Positions 56,288 through 64,000 of a stretch of DNA of 64,000 nt are shown one piece after another. Under the pieces are notes generated by a model. That model was not told the origin of the DNA. It saw only the letters and a program-made list of their open reading frames with translations, and made no database searches. This stretch comes from Candidatus Saccharibacteria bacterium oral taxon 488. GTDB lineage: Bacteria > Patescibacteriota > Saccharimonadia > Saccharimonadales > Saccharimonadaceae. The translations under genes and the position numbers were made by a program. Each line of letters opens with the position of its first letter. The first letter of the stretch is position 1. Where the stretch lies: NCBI GenBank assembly GCA_010202645.1, contig CP047920.1, positions 434,001 through 498,000 of the forward strand, written 5' to 3'.

Positions 56288-56848
56288 TTATAATAATCGT
56301 ACCCTTGGGTACTTGTTATCACCGAGCATACCAGTGTCCATAATCTCCAGTCCGATCTGCGTTCCGTCAGGATGTACCGCAAAAAACTCTGTCTCTAGGT
56401 GTGCTGGACCACTCAACATTCGCACGTATTGATCATCGATTGGCAGACGATGGAGTATTGACTGCCTTACCTGACCACTCCCACGTTCACGCACTACCCA
56501 ACCAATGTGAAACGGCGGCTTAGCCCGCAGCACGGCATAATGACGCCAGCCAACGAGCCCTGGCGCATGAAAAAGAAATGAAAAGTGGCCCGGTAGTAGC
56601 TCGTCTGTCTCACCATTCGTCGTCACCGTCAGCGCTGGATCTATCAGCGACGGATCAATATCACGCTGGCAATGCCACGGGTGGGTCTCCTGCATACTGT
56701 CTCGGCGAAAACCGCCCAATATAAACATCAGCGGCCGCATCGCTACGTCCGCCATTTTCGTCCATAACGGCAGGGGTTCAGGGCGAAGAGCTGAGTGATT
56801 GTGTTTGTCTCGCTGCTTCTCCATCATCACCTCACTGGCGTCAGTCAC
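56288..56848 (-). CDS. Unknown protein, tandem paralogue 1
   Basis: This 186-residue protein is a paralogue of the next gene, with which it shares a N-terminal MADVA helix, a PWxC(Q/H) block, an IDP/VDP block and a C-terminal FFAV-G block. Several tryptophan-containing strands suggest a beta-sandwich C-terminal domain. No family is recognised. It overlaps rsmD by 8 bases and is therefore translated in the same operon. Confidence 0.7.
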   Translation of the reverse strand: MTDASEVMMEKQRDKHNHSALRPEPLPLWTKMADVAMRPLMFILGGFRRDSMQETHPWHCQRDIDPSLIDPALTVTTNGETDELLPGHFSFLFHAPGLVGWRHYAVLRAKPPFHIGWVVRERGSGQVRQSILHRLPIDDQYVRMLSGPAHLETEFFAVHPDGTQIGLEIMDTGMLGDNKYPRVRLL

Positions 56849-57392
56849 TTATCTCCTTACGGAAGTAAGTGAGGTGCGCACCCCCATAACTACGATTGTC
56901 CACCACAACAATTCCGTTCTGAATTGGCACCTCACCTATTCCTGAGTGTGATAATACCATATGTCCACCCGGTTTGAGAAGTCCCATCAGTCGCGAGACT
57001 GTGGAAAACTGCGGGTTGTGGTATGGCGGATCGGCAAAAATAATATCAAACTCCTCTGTTACGCTCATGCTTTCCAGCCAATTTGATACCGTTGTTTTTA
57101 TTACAATAGATTGTTCATCAACACCCAAATTAGCTATGTTTTCGGCGATAACGCGCTGCGCAACTCGATCTCGTTCCACGAAAACCACTGACTCAGCACC
57201 GCGACTGAGCGCTTCCAAGCCAATCGCGCCACAGCCGGCAAAGGCATCCAGCACTCGCGCACCACGCACGGTTTTGCCTAGTGAATTGAACATCGCTGAG
57301 CGCACTCGCTCGCCCATGGGATGCGTCGTTGAGCCTGGCGGTGCTTGGATGAATCGTCCGCCAAATTTACCAGCGATGAGCTTAACGCGCAC
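56841..57392 (-). CDS. rsmD: 16S rRNA (guanine966-N2)-methyltransferase RsmD
   Basis: This enzyme has about 183 residues. It begins VRVKLIAGKFGGRFIQAPPG, with RVRSAMFNSLG, the SAM-binding VLDAFAGCGAIGLEALSRGA and the catalytic DPPYHNPQF, all family landmarks. I start at GTG 57392, 6 bases after GAGGA; this lies inside the end of the upstream gene (11-base overlap). It modifies G966 of 16S rRNA during 30S assembly. Confidence 0.9.
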   Translation of the reverse strand: MRVKLIAGKFGGRFIQAPPGSTTHPMGERVRSAMFNSLGKTVRGARVLDAFAGCGAIGLEALSRGAESVVFVERDRVAQRVIAENIANLGVDEQSIVIKTTVSNWLESMSVTEEFDIIFADPPYHNPQFSTVSRLMGLLKPGGHMVLSHSGIGEVPIQNGIVVVDNRSYGGAHLTYFRKEISD

Positions 57393-58200
57393 GCTGTTCC
57401 TCGGCCAGCCACACTGCACTCAGCCAGCCTAGCACCACCGCACGAATGATCAGCGGCATCAGTTGACGATTGGTCTGCCGCGCTAGCTCCGTTGTCCAGC
57501 CAGTCTTGGCGAACTTTTCATACATGGCCATATCCGCCACCTCGTGAACGCAGCCGAGATAAAACGCCCGAAAGCCCGCTCGTCGCACCTCCTCAATATC
57601 GTGCTGCTGCGGCAGGCCGGCGGCAAACCGTTGGTAGGCCACTACGCTGGCGACACCCGCCTCAAACGCCAGGTGCATAGTCATCACGCCCTTTGCGCCC
57701 CAAAATTCCCAGTTATTGCGCAGGGTTTTGAGCACCGTTTCGCCCGGCATGAGGCTCTTTTTGATCAGCGAATTACGAGTCTCCATACCTTCACCGCGCA
57801 GCTGGGCCAATTTCTCCTCCAGCGGAAAATGATGCGGTGGCGTCAAGCCATCGGTGATCGCATGCGCCATCCATGCTGCCTCAAACGCTGCTCGCTCACA
57901 GTTATCAGCATTGAGCGCCGCTGCGAGATTGGTGATATGTTGATCAACCATCTCGAGGAGCGCCACGTCATTCGGATCATGCGGGTCAATGAAGTGCCAC
58001 GGCTCATCAACGGCCGGACTTTTCCGCTTGATACCGTCAGGACCATTATTACCCTCGAAATGCAAAATCTGCCTGCTTGACGGAAAGTTGCACCACGACG
58101 GCAATAGCTGCACGATATGCCGCCGCGCGACCCGATCAATTTTTTGATGAACACCCATCAGATTGCCTGACTTGGTGTGAAATGTGGTTCCTGAATACAT
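57382..58200 (-). CDS. Unknown 272-residue protein, possibly zinc-dependent phospholipase C-like
   Basis: This helical protein contains a histidine-rich core: HFIDPHDPNDVALLEMVDQH near residue 68 and AAWMAHAITDGLTPPHHFPL near 105, and HEVADMAMYEKFAK near 220. Spaced histidines and aspartates of this kind recall the zinc-binding fold of phospholipase C/P1 nuclease, but the match is weak and there is no signal peptide. A hydrophobic C-terminal stretch (PLIIRAVVLGWLSAVWLA) could anchor it. It begins 10 bases after the recG stop and overlaps rsmD. Confidence 0.6.
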   Translation of the reverse strand: MYSGTTFHTKSGNLMGVHQKIDRVARRHIVQLLPSWCNFPSSRQILHFEGNNGPDGIKRKSPAVDEPWHFIDPHDPNDVALLEMVDQHITNLAAALNADNCERAAFEAAWMAHAITDGLTPPHHFPLEEKLAQLRGEGMETRNSLIKKSLMPGETVLKTLRNNWEFWGAKGVMTMHLAFEAGVASVVAYQRFAAGLPQQHDIEEVRRAGFRAFYLGCVHEVADMAMYEKFAKTGWTTELARQTNRQLMPLIIRAVVLGWLSAVWLAEEQRAR

Positions 58201-58210
58201 ACTTATCTCA

Positions 58211-60253
58211 CTAATTTAGCGTGGTTAATCGCTGATAGCGACTGACGGCACGCGCCAGATGGTTATATTGTAGCAAATCCTGCCCCTCTTTGACAAAGCG
58301 TTCGGCCTCAGTTTGCGCACGGGCAATCAGCGGCGTGTCGCTCAGCGAGGCAATTTTTAGGTTCAATGCGCCATGTTGCGCTCGGCCGTAGATCTCGCCA
58401 GGACCGCGCAGTTTCAAGTCAACTTCCGCTAGATAAAAACCGTCTTGAGACTTCTCAATTTCCCTGAGGCGCTGGCTTGGCTTGTCATGGCTCGACATCA
58501 TCAGATGACAAAAGCTCTGATGTTCACCACGGCCAACCCGCCCGCGCAGCTGATGAAGCTGGCTGAGCCCAAAATTATCGGCATTTTCGATGAGCATGAC
58601 CGTGGCGTTCGGTACGTTGACGCCAACTTCCACCACCGTGGTACTCACCAGCATGTCAATATCACCGTCCGCGAATTGCTGCATAACCGCCGCTTTTTCC
58701 TCTGGCGGCAGTTTACCGTGTAGCAATCCGACCTGGCGATGACGAAACATCGTTTTCGCTAATTTGTGATATTCCGCCTCGACCGACTTTTTGTCATTGT
58801 CGGGATTATCATCAATCAATGGGCAAATGACATAGGCTTGGCGACCCTGGGCTAGCTCATGGTCAATGGTTTCATAAAGCTTCGGCGCTGAGGCTGGCGA
58901 CCAAATTTTCGTTTGAATCGGCTGACGGCCAGCTGGCAGCTCGTCCAAAATCGAGATATCAAGTTCACCGTACAAGGTCAACGCCAAGCTCCGCGGAATC
59001 GGCGTAGCGGTCATGCTGAGGAGATGCGGCATGTGGTCTGACTTTTGTAGCAATGCCTGCCGCTGCTTGACGCCGAACCGATGCTGCTCGTCAATCACCA
59101 CAAAACCGAGCTTATGGTACGCCACTTTTTCCTGAATCAGCGCGTGCGTACCAACCACCACGTTAATGTCACCATTTGCTAAATTGTCCAGCAGCTGCCG
59201 CCGCTGAGCGCCCTTGACGTGTCCTGTCAGCAGCGCCACTGACACGCCAAATGGCGCCAATAATTCATCCAGCGTTGTGGTGTGCTGAGCCGCCAAAATC
59301 TCCGTCGGCGCCATGATGGCCGTCTGAAAGCCAGCCTGCGCCACCTCCGCCGCCACCAGCCCGGCGACTACTGTTTTGCCTGAACCGACATCGCCCTGCA
59401 ACAAGCGGTTCATCGGATGATCAGACTCCAAATCTTGCAGAATCTGCCAGGCGGCGCGGCGCTGCGCGTTGGTCAAGGGAAACGGCAGCTGCTCAACGAA
59501 TTGCTTGACGACCGGCTGATTGAACGGGATACGCCAACCAGTCAGCTTGGTTTGCTCTTGCTTATTAAACTGCGCCGCCAAAATCATCTCAAACAACTCT
59601 TCAAACGCCAGCCGCTCACGACCGCGGGTAATTTCCTCGTGATTGTTGGGCGCGTGGAGAAACTTGACAGCTTCGGCACGGCTGACTAATGCTTGCCGCT
59701 GGACGATGTGCTCCGGCAGTGTTTCGGGCAAAAATTCCATGATGGGGCGCAAATTTTTCAGCAAATCCTGCACGGTTTTAGGGCGGAGGTTTTTGATGGA
59801 TTTGTAGACGGGATGGATGCCTGACGTATGGTGGACGTCGGATGTATCAGTTGACTTGGCGAGCTCGACCGATGGATTGCTGATCTGATAGCTGTTATAT
59901 TGCATGCCAAATTGGCCGGAGAACATGAACTCGGCGTCGGATCTCAGCTGCGATTCGCGGTACGGCTGATTGAACCAAACGGCCTTGACCTTGCCAGAAT
60001 CATCCGCCAGCACCGCTGTGGTAATCCTCAGGCCTCGGCGCACAATCCGCGTCGAAATCGACTCGCAGCGCGCCCGCACCGTCACCTTGCCCGGCTGAAG
60101 ATCGGCGATGTTGACCGCCGCTGAATAATCATCATACGCCCGCGGCAAAAAATCCAAGGCGTCCGCCACCGTCTCCAGACCCGCCGCCGACAGCGCTTGG
60201 GCGGTTTTGGGGCCGACGCCTTTGATGTGTTCCAGTGGGGTTGTTAGTTTCAT
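58211..60253 (-). CDS. recG: ATP-dependent DNA helicase RecG
   Basis: This 680-residue helicase reverses stalled replication forks. The N-terminal wedge domain carries the OB fold (around residues 45-145). Walker A is GDVGSGKTVVAGL near 288, Walker B is DEQHRFG, motif III is SMTATPIPRSLALTLYG, and motif VI is QLRGRVGRGEHQSFC. Its ATG overlaps the upstream phosphomutase stop as ATGA. Confidence 0.97.
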   Translation of the reverse strand: MKLTTPLEHIKGVGPKTAQALSAAGLETVADALDFLPRAYDDYSAAVNIADLQPGKVTVRARCESISTRIVRRGLRITTAVLADDSGKVKAVWFNQPYRESQLRSDAEFMFSGQFGMQYNSYQISNPSVELAKSTDTSDVHHTSGIHPVYKSIKNLRPKTVQDLLKNLRPIMEFLPETLPEHIVQRQALVSRAEAVKFLHAPNNHEEITRGRERLAFEELFEMILAAQFNKQEQTKLTGWRIPFNQPVVKQFVEQLPFPLTNAQRRAAWQILQDLESDHPMNRLLQGDVGSGKTVVAGLVAAEVAQAGFQTAIMAPTEILAAQHTTTLDELLAPFGVSVALLTGHVKGAQRRQLLDNLANGDINVVVGTHALIQEKVAYHKLGFVVIDEQHRFGVKQRQALLQKSDHMPHLLSMTATPIPRSLALTLYGELDISILDELPAGRQPIQTKIWSPASAPKLYETIDHELAQGRQAYVICPLIDDNPDNDKKSVEAEYHKLAKTMFRHRQVGLLHGKLPPEEKAAVMQQFADGDIDMLVSTTVVEVGVNVPNATVMLIENADNFGLSQLHQLRGRVGRGEHQSFCHLMMSSHDKPSQRLREIEKSQDGFYLAEVDLKLRGPGEIYGRAQHGALNLKIASLSDTPLIARAQTEAERFVKEGQDLLQYNHLARAVSRYQRLTTLN

Positions 60254-62016
60254 TGCACTCGACTGAGCGCCTCAGCCTGCAGCGCCTCGAATAGCTGCTT
60301 GAGGGCGTCTTGTACTCGTGTATAGTCCTCTTCTGGATTTGTCGTCTCTTCATGCCACTGTATATAGAATTTTAGCTTTGGCTCAGTACCACTCGGGCGA
60401 ATCGTAATACGGCGGCGTGAATCACCACACTCAAATACCAGTACATTACCCTTGACGCAATTAATTGCCGTGGTCGCCCCATCAGCTGCCGTTCGCACCA
60501 GTGTCTGATAGTCGGACACTGCGGACACTACCTGATCGCCAATCATCTTTGGTGGATCGGTGCGCAGTGAGTTCATAATCTGCTGCATCGTTGCGAACCC
60601 TTCGGCACCCGGATAGATGGCGACTTCGAGCCGCTCCACATACAACCCAACTTCACGATACAGCTCCATCAGCTTATCAACGAGCGTTTTTCCCTGCTGC
60701 TTGAGCTCAGCCGCATATTCTGCGAGTGCCAGCGCACCAACCGCACCGTCTTTATCACGAGCATAGTCGCCCTTGAGCAGGCCATAACTTTCCTCACCAC
60801 CCAGCACAAACACCTCATCAGTGCCTTCTTTCTGGCGAATAACTTCACCGATATACTTAAAGCCAATCAGCAGGTCGCCGTAGCAGGTAGCACCATAGCT
60901 GTCTGCCAGTGCCTTCATCATATCAGTTGTAACGATGGTCTTAACGATGTAATGCTGCGGGGTGACGCCGCCTCGCTCTTGCAATTTCCGGAGGGCATAA
61001 TCAGTCGCAAGTGCGGCGGATTGATTACCGGTGAGATAGATTGGTTGGCCATGATGATTCACAATTACACCAATTCGATCAGCATCGGGATCGTTGGTAA
61101 TCGCAATATCAGCCGACGTTTCCATCATCCGTGCAACAACCATGTCATTGGCGGCGCGCTCCTCGGGATTGGGCTTACGATTAGCAATTGTTGGGAAATT
61201 ACCATCCGGCACCATCTGCTCATCGACCGTCGTAATCTGAGTAAATCCAGCCTGACGCAATACCGGTAGGACATTAGTCTGCCCCGCACCATGGAGCGGT
61301 GAATAGGCGATTATCAAATCACGCTCCTGGCCATCAGCTTGCGCTAACACCGCCGTATAATACGCCTCGTCAACATCCTGACCGATAATGGTAATCTTGC
61401 CCTCGGCCACCGCCGCCTCAAAATCCGGCTCGGCTAACACCTCGGTCACCGCTGCTGCCGCATCCAAGATGCCTCGGTCATGCGGTGGCACTACCTGCGC
61501 ACCATCGTCCCAATACGCCTTAAAGCCGTTATCGGTCGGTGGATTGTGGCTGGCCGAAATCACAATTCCGACAGCACAGCCAAGGTGTCGTACGGCGAAA
61601 CTCAGCTCTGGAGTCGCCCGAAAGCTATCAAAAATATATGTCTTAAATCCATTGGCGGCACACACCCGCGCGGTGTATTGGCTGAGTTCTGGTGAGGTCA
61701 AGCGCGTATCACACGCGATGACCACACCTTTTGCTGGTGCATCAGGATCAAACTGCTGAGCATAGCGACACAGTGCTTGCGCCGATTCACCAATCGTGAC
61801 GCGATTGATGCGGTTTGAGCCGACTCCCGTTGTGCCGCGTCGACCGCCAGTACCAAACTCAATTACCTTGAAAAATGCGTCTTCCAGATCTTGCCACTGC
61901 TCATTTGCAATCATCTGCTCTAGCTCTACCTTGTATTCGGCATATTTCGATTCTGTTAGCCAACGCTCGATGTTTGCTGCTGCTTCTGCTGATACGTGTT
62001 GCTTGACTGAGTCCAT
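60250..62016 (-). CDS. Phosphoglucomutase/phosphomannomutase family enzyme
   Basis: This 588-residue alpha-D-phosphohexomutase has the phosphoserine loop VISASHNPPTDNGFKAYWDD near residue 155, the metal-binding loop NDPDADRIGVIV near 308, the sugar-specificity loop GGEESYGLL near 400, and the phosphate-binding RPSGTEPKLKFYIQ near 550. The length and sequence resemble the PgcA/PGM2-like group that interconverts glucose-1- and glucose-6-phosphate. It links glucose from trehalase and GH13 enzymes to nucleotide-sugar synthesis. GGAGGGAGAA precedes the ATG. Confidence 0.93.
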   Translation of the reverse strand: MDSVKQHVSAEAAANIERWLTESKYAEYKVELEQMIANEQWQDLEDAFFKVIEFGTGGRRGTTGVGSNRINRVTIGESAQALCRYAQQFDPDAPAKGVVIACDTRLTSPELSQYTARVCAANGFKTYIFDSFRATPELSFAVRHLGCAVGIVISASHNPPTDNGFKAYWDDGAQVVPPHDRGILDAAAAVTEVLAEPDFEAAVAEGKITIIGQDVDEAYYTAVLAQADGQERDLIIAYSPLHGAGQTNVLPVLRQAGFTQITTVDEQMVPDGNFPTIANRKPNPEERAANDMVVARMMETSADIAITNDPDADRIGVIVNHHGQPIYLTGNQSAALATDYALRKLQERGGVTPQHYIVKTIVTTDMMKALADSYGATCYGDLLIGFKYIGEVIRQKEGTDEVFVLGGEESYGLLKGDYARDKDGAVGALALAEYAAELKQQGKTLVDKLMELYREVGLYVERLEVAIYPGAEGFATMQQIMNSLRTDPPKMIGDQVVSAVSDYQTLVRTAADGATTAINCVKGNVLVFECGDSRRRITIRPSGTEPKLKFYIQWHEETTNPEEDYTRVQDALKQLFEALQAEALSRVQ

Positions 62017-62018
62017 GA

Positions 62019-63236
62019 CTATTCTCCCTCCATAATTAATACAAACGTATTTTTACCTTTTTTCAATAACGACGTGGTGTTGATAGCTTGGTCTTCGGCG
62101 AGTCTTTCGCCGTTGAGGCTGATGGCGCCAGATTTGAGCAGGCGCCTGGCCTCGCCGTTGGAGCTGACCGCGCCAGAAACCACCAACGCTTCGATGACAC
62201 CGACGCCGACATCAACACGTGGAATTTCTTTGGCCAGGGTATCCAAGTCGTCGTCTGACAATTGCCGGAAATCGCCGCCGCCAAACAATACTTCCGTCAC
62301 CCGCTCCACTGATTCGCGCCGATTGACGCCGTGAACGATGTCGGTGACTTCGCGCGCCAAGACTTTTTGAGCTGAGCGCGCACCTCGATTGACGGCGTGG
62401 TTTTCAGCGATGGCTTCAATAGTGTCGCGATCAAGCATGGTGAAAATCTTCATGTATTCAATGGCGCTTTCGTCATCAACGTTCAGCCAGAATTGATAGA
62501 ACTTGTACACGCTGGTTTTATTTTCGTCCAGCCACACGGCACCACCTTCGGATTTGCCAAATTTGCGCCCAGTTGACTTGTTGATGAGTAGCGGCGCAGT
62601 CATGGCGTAGACTTCGGCATTTTCTTTTTTGCGGATCAATTCCACGCCTGAGAGCAAATTACCCCACTGGTCGGAACCGCCGATTTGCAAATTAACACCG
62701 TGATGTTTGAACAGATGCCAGAAATCATAACCCTGCAGCAAGGTGTAGGTAAATTCAGCAAAGCTCAACCCCTTGCCGTTAGCGATACGTGCCTTAAAAA
62801 ACTCCCGCGTCGTTAACTCTGCCATGTTGAAATTCTTGCCAATGTCGCGGAGGAACGGTAATAGCTCCAGATTACCCAACCAGTCCGCATTATCCACTAG
62901 GGTAAAATCGCGTCCAGCAAAAATTTGCGATACCTGGGCTTTCAAGGCTCGTTTATTGTGCTCAATCTCTGCATAAGAAAGCAGACTCCGCTCCTCGGTG
63001 TCGCGCATATCACCAATCATGCCTGTGCCGCCACCAACCAGCAAAAACACCTTGTGACCGCGCTCCAAAAAATGCCGCACCATCATATAGACCGCCAGAT
63101 GCCCGACATGCAAACTGTCCGCCGACGGATCTGTCCCCAAATAGAGCGTAAAATTTCCCGAATCGATACGCTCATCATCGGTGAATGTCGCTTGATTCCA
63201 AAACCCGCGCCACTTTAGCTCCTCTGATAATTGCAT
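62019..63236 (-). CDS. tyrS: Tyrosyl-tRNA synthetase
   Basis: This 405-residue class I synthetase has the HIGH-type motif DPSADSLHVGHLAVYM near residue 37, the tyrosine-binding QIGGSDQWGNLLSG near 182, the KMSKS-type loop KFGKSEGGAVWLDE near 217, and a C-terminal S4 RNA-binding domain (about 335-400). AAGGAGGAAT precedes the ATG. It is the first gene of the seven-gene minus-strand operon. Confidence 0.97.
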   Translation of the reverse strand: MQLSEELKWRGFWNQATFTDDERIDSGNFTLYLGTDPSADSLHVGHLAVYMMVRHFLERGHKVFLLVGGGTGMIGDMRDTEERSLLSYAEIEHNKRALKAQVSQIFAGRDFTLVDNADWLGNLELLPFLRDIGKNFNMAELTTREFFKARIANGKGLSFAEFTYTLLQGYDFWHLFKHHGVNLQIGGSDQWGNLLSGVELIRKKENAEVYAMTAPLLINKSTGRKFGKSEGGAVWLDENKTSVYKFYQFWLNVDDESAIEYMKIFTMLDRDTIEAIAENHAVNRGARSAQKVLAREVTDIVHGVNRRESVERVTEVLFGGGDFRQLSDDDLDTLAKEIPRVDVGVGVIEALVVSGAVSSNGEARRLLKSGAISLNGERLAEDQAINTTSLLKKGKNTFVLIMEGE

Positions 63237-63309
63237 ATTCCTCCTTTTCTGGTTATTAGTATAGCAATTTTATGATTGAAGCGAAACATAGGCGTGATAT
63301 AATGATAGT

Positions 63310-64000
63310 GTGAACGAGAAACCCTCAGATAAGCAGTCGGGCTCCAGCGCCAAACCAGCGCCGTCACGTCCGCATCCAAAGCCGGCAAAACGGCTAAGTG
63401 TCTATGCAAACTTGGCGAATAAGCGTCGACTAAAGAAGGATAAGCGCTCCCGCGAAAAAGCGGAGTACCTGGCAAGCCTACCAAAGCACCCTGTCAAGCG
63501 GTTCTTTTACCGCCTCCACCCCAAGCGCGTCTTTCGCTATTGGTTCTCAAAGCGCGGCGGCTTAATGGCGCTCAAGATCCTTGGCGTCGCCATTGTTGCG
63601 GTGATTATCCTGATCGGCGGCCTGTTTGCTTACTTCCGTAAAGACCTCGACAAGATCCGCCCGGGTGAACTCGCCAAGCGCGTCCAGACGACAGTCACCA
63701 AGTATTATGACCGCAACGGTGCGCTACTCTGGGAAGATAAGGGTACGGATAATTATAAGCTAGTGGTTGAGGCTGATAAAATTAGCGATTATCTCAAGAA
63801 AGCAACCATCGCCATCGAGGATCGTGATTTTTATAAGCACCACGGCATCAGCGTCAGTGGACTGACCCGTGCTATGTTTAGCACGGCATCGGGTCGACAG
63901 GTGCAGGGCGGCTCGACGCTGACACAACAGCTCGTCAAGCAAGTCTTCTTTGCTGATGACGCCGATAAACGTGGCCTTAGTGGTATTCCACGCAAGATCA
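63310..64000 (+). CDS. Class A penicillin-binding protein (N-terminal part)
   Basis: The first 230 codons are in the window; the gene runs off the right edge. A long basic cytoplasmic segment (residues 1-84) precedes a membrane helix (86-107). The GT51 transglycosylase domain starts at about 130, with the catalytic glutamate in IAIEDRDFYKHHGIS (E170) and QGGSTLTQQLVKQ (199-211). It polymerises lipid II into glycan; the transpeptidase domain is not yet reached. The start is GTG 63310, with TATAAT (63298-63303) ending exactly 6 bases before it, so it is probably leaderless. Confidence 0.93.
   Translation, partial: MNEKPSDKQSGSSAKPAPSRPHPKPAKRLSVYANLANKRRLKKDKRSREKAEYLASLPKHPVKRFFYRLHPKRVFRYWFSKRGGLMALKILGVAIVAVIILIGGLFAYFRKDLDKIRPGELAKRVQTTVTKYYDRNGALLWEDKGTDNYKLVVEADKISDYLKKATIAIEDRDFYKHHGISVSGLTRAMFSTASGRQVQGGSTLTQQLVKQVFFADDADKRGLSGIPRKI

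Noticed and set aside
63215-63484. 89-codon minus-strand frame between tyrS and the penicillin-binding protein
   Set aside because: It is antisense to the penicillin-binding protein start and contains its promoter; composition is that of a shadow frame.

Overview
This 64-kb window looks like a chromosome segment of a Candidate Phyla Radiation bacterium, most likely a Saccharibacterium (TM7). The evidence is a dense genome of short proteins, a pared-down S10-type ribosomal operon, housekeeping enzymes interleaved with unrecognised small genes, few biosynthetic genes, UGA used as a stop, and tRNA genes that encode their own CCA. The lineage is inferred from sequence character; no database search was possible.

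Layout. 1-5.3 kb: minus-strand ribosomal operon rplC-rplD-rplW-rplB-(unknown gene)-rpsS-rplV-rpsC-rplP-rpmC-rpsQ-rplN(partial). 5.4-10.7 kb: a small unknown gene, fusA, an unknown gene, yajQ, rpsG and rpsL, with long structured leaders before rplC and rpsL. 10.7-20.4 kb: rpoB and rpoC, followed by an unknown repeat protein split by a frameshift. The RpoC has lost the cysteines of both usual zinc sites. 20.4-29.7 kb: a deoxynucleotide group (dcd-tmk, divergent folA, thyA), clpP, a Tat-type secreted metalloprotease, tig, hisS, a SPOUT RNA methyltransferase, and small DUF1905 and VOC proteins. 29.8-35.4 kb: an orphan AstD-like dehydrogenase, an FAD-linked oxidase, two tRNA-Leu and one tRNA-Val, several unrecognised small genes, and orn. 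35.4-43.8 kb: typA, trehalase, rarA with a membrane protein, ddl, an SPFH protein and an alpha/beta hydrolase. 43.8-54.1 kb: an accessory region of AT-rich unknown genes, a NUDIX gene running into tRNA-Gly(CCC), a secreted GH16 glycosidase, tRNA-Phe, an unusual tRNA-Gly(GCC) and a 5.5-kb island. 54.1-64 kb: a GH13 glucosidase, a compact minus-strand operon tyrS-phosphohexomutase-recG-(unknown)-rsmD-two tandem paralogues, and the start of a class A penicillin-binding protein.

The most notable element is the island at 47356-52877. It lies between direct repeats of the tRNA-Gly 3' end plus terminator. It carries a nonsense-riddled large serine recombinase and one 1412-residue protein with a nuclease-like N-terminus, a NACHT-type NTPase and a long helical C-terminus. 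That architecture is the one found in bacterial NLR-like (Avs/bNACHT) anti-phage proteins. A second recombinase relic lies just beyond the right repeat, so the site has probably been used more than once.

A window-wide pattern is that at least twelve genes that start a transcription unit have a -10 box (TATACT, TATAAT or a close variant) ending exactly six bases before the start codon, with no ribosome-binding site. These mRNAs should be leaderless. Genes inside operons and ribosomal genes instead use clear Shine-Dalgarno sequences. Trehalase, GH13 and secreted GH16 enzymes fit an epibiont that lives on sugars and glycans from a host cell; that ecological reading is inference.
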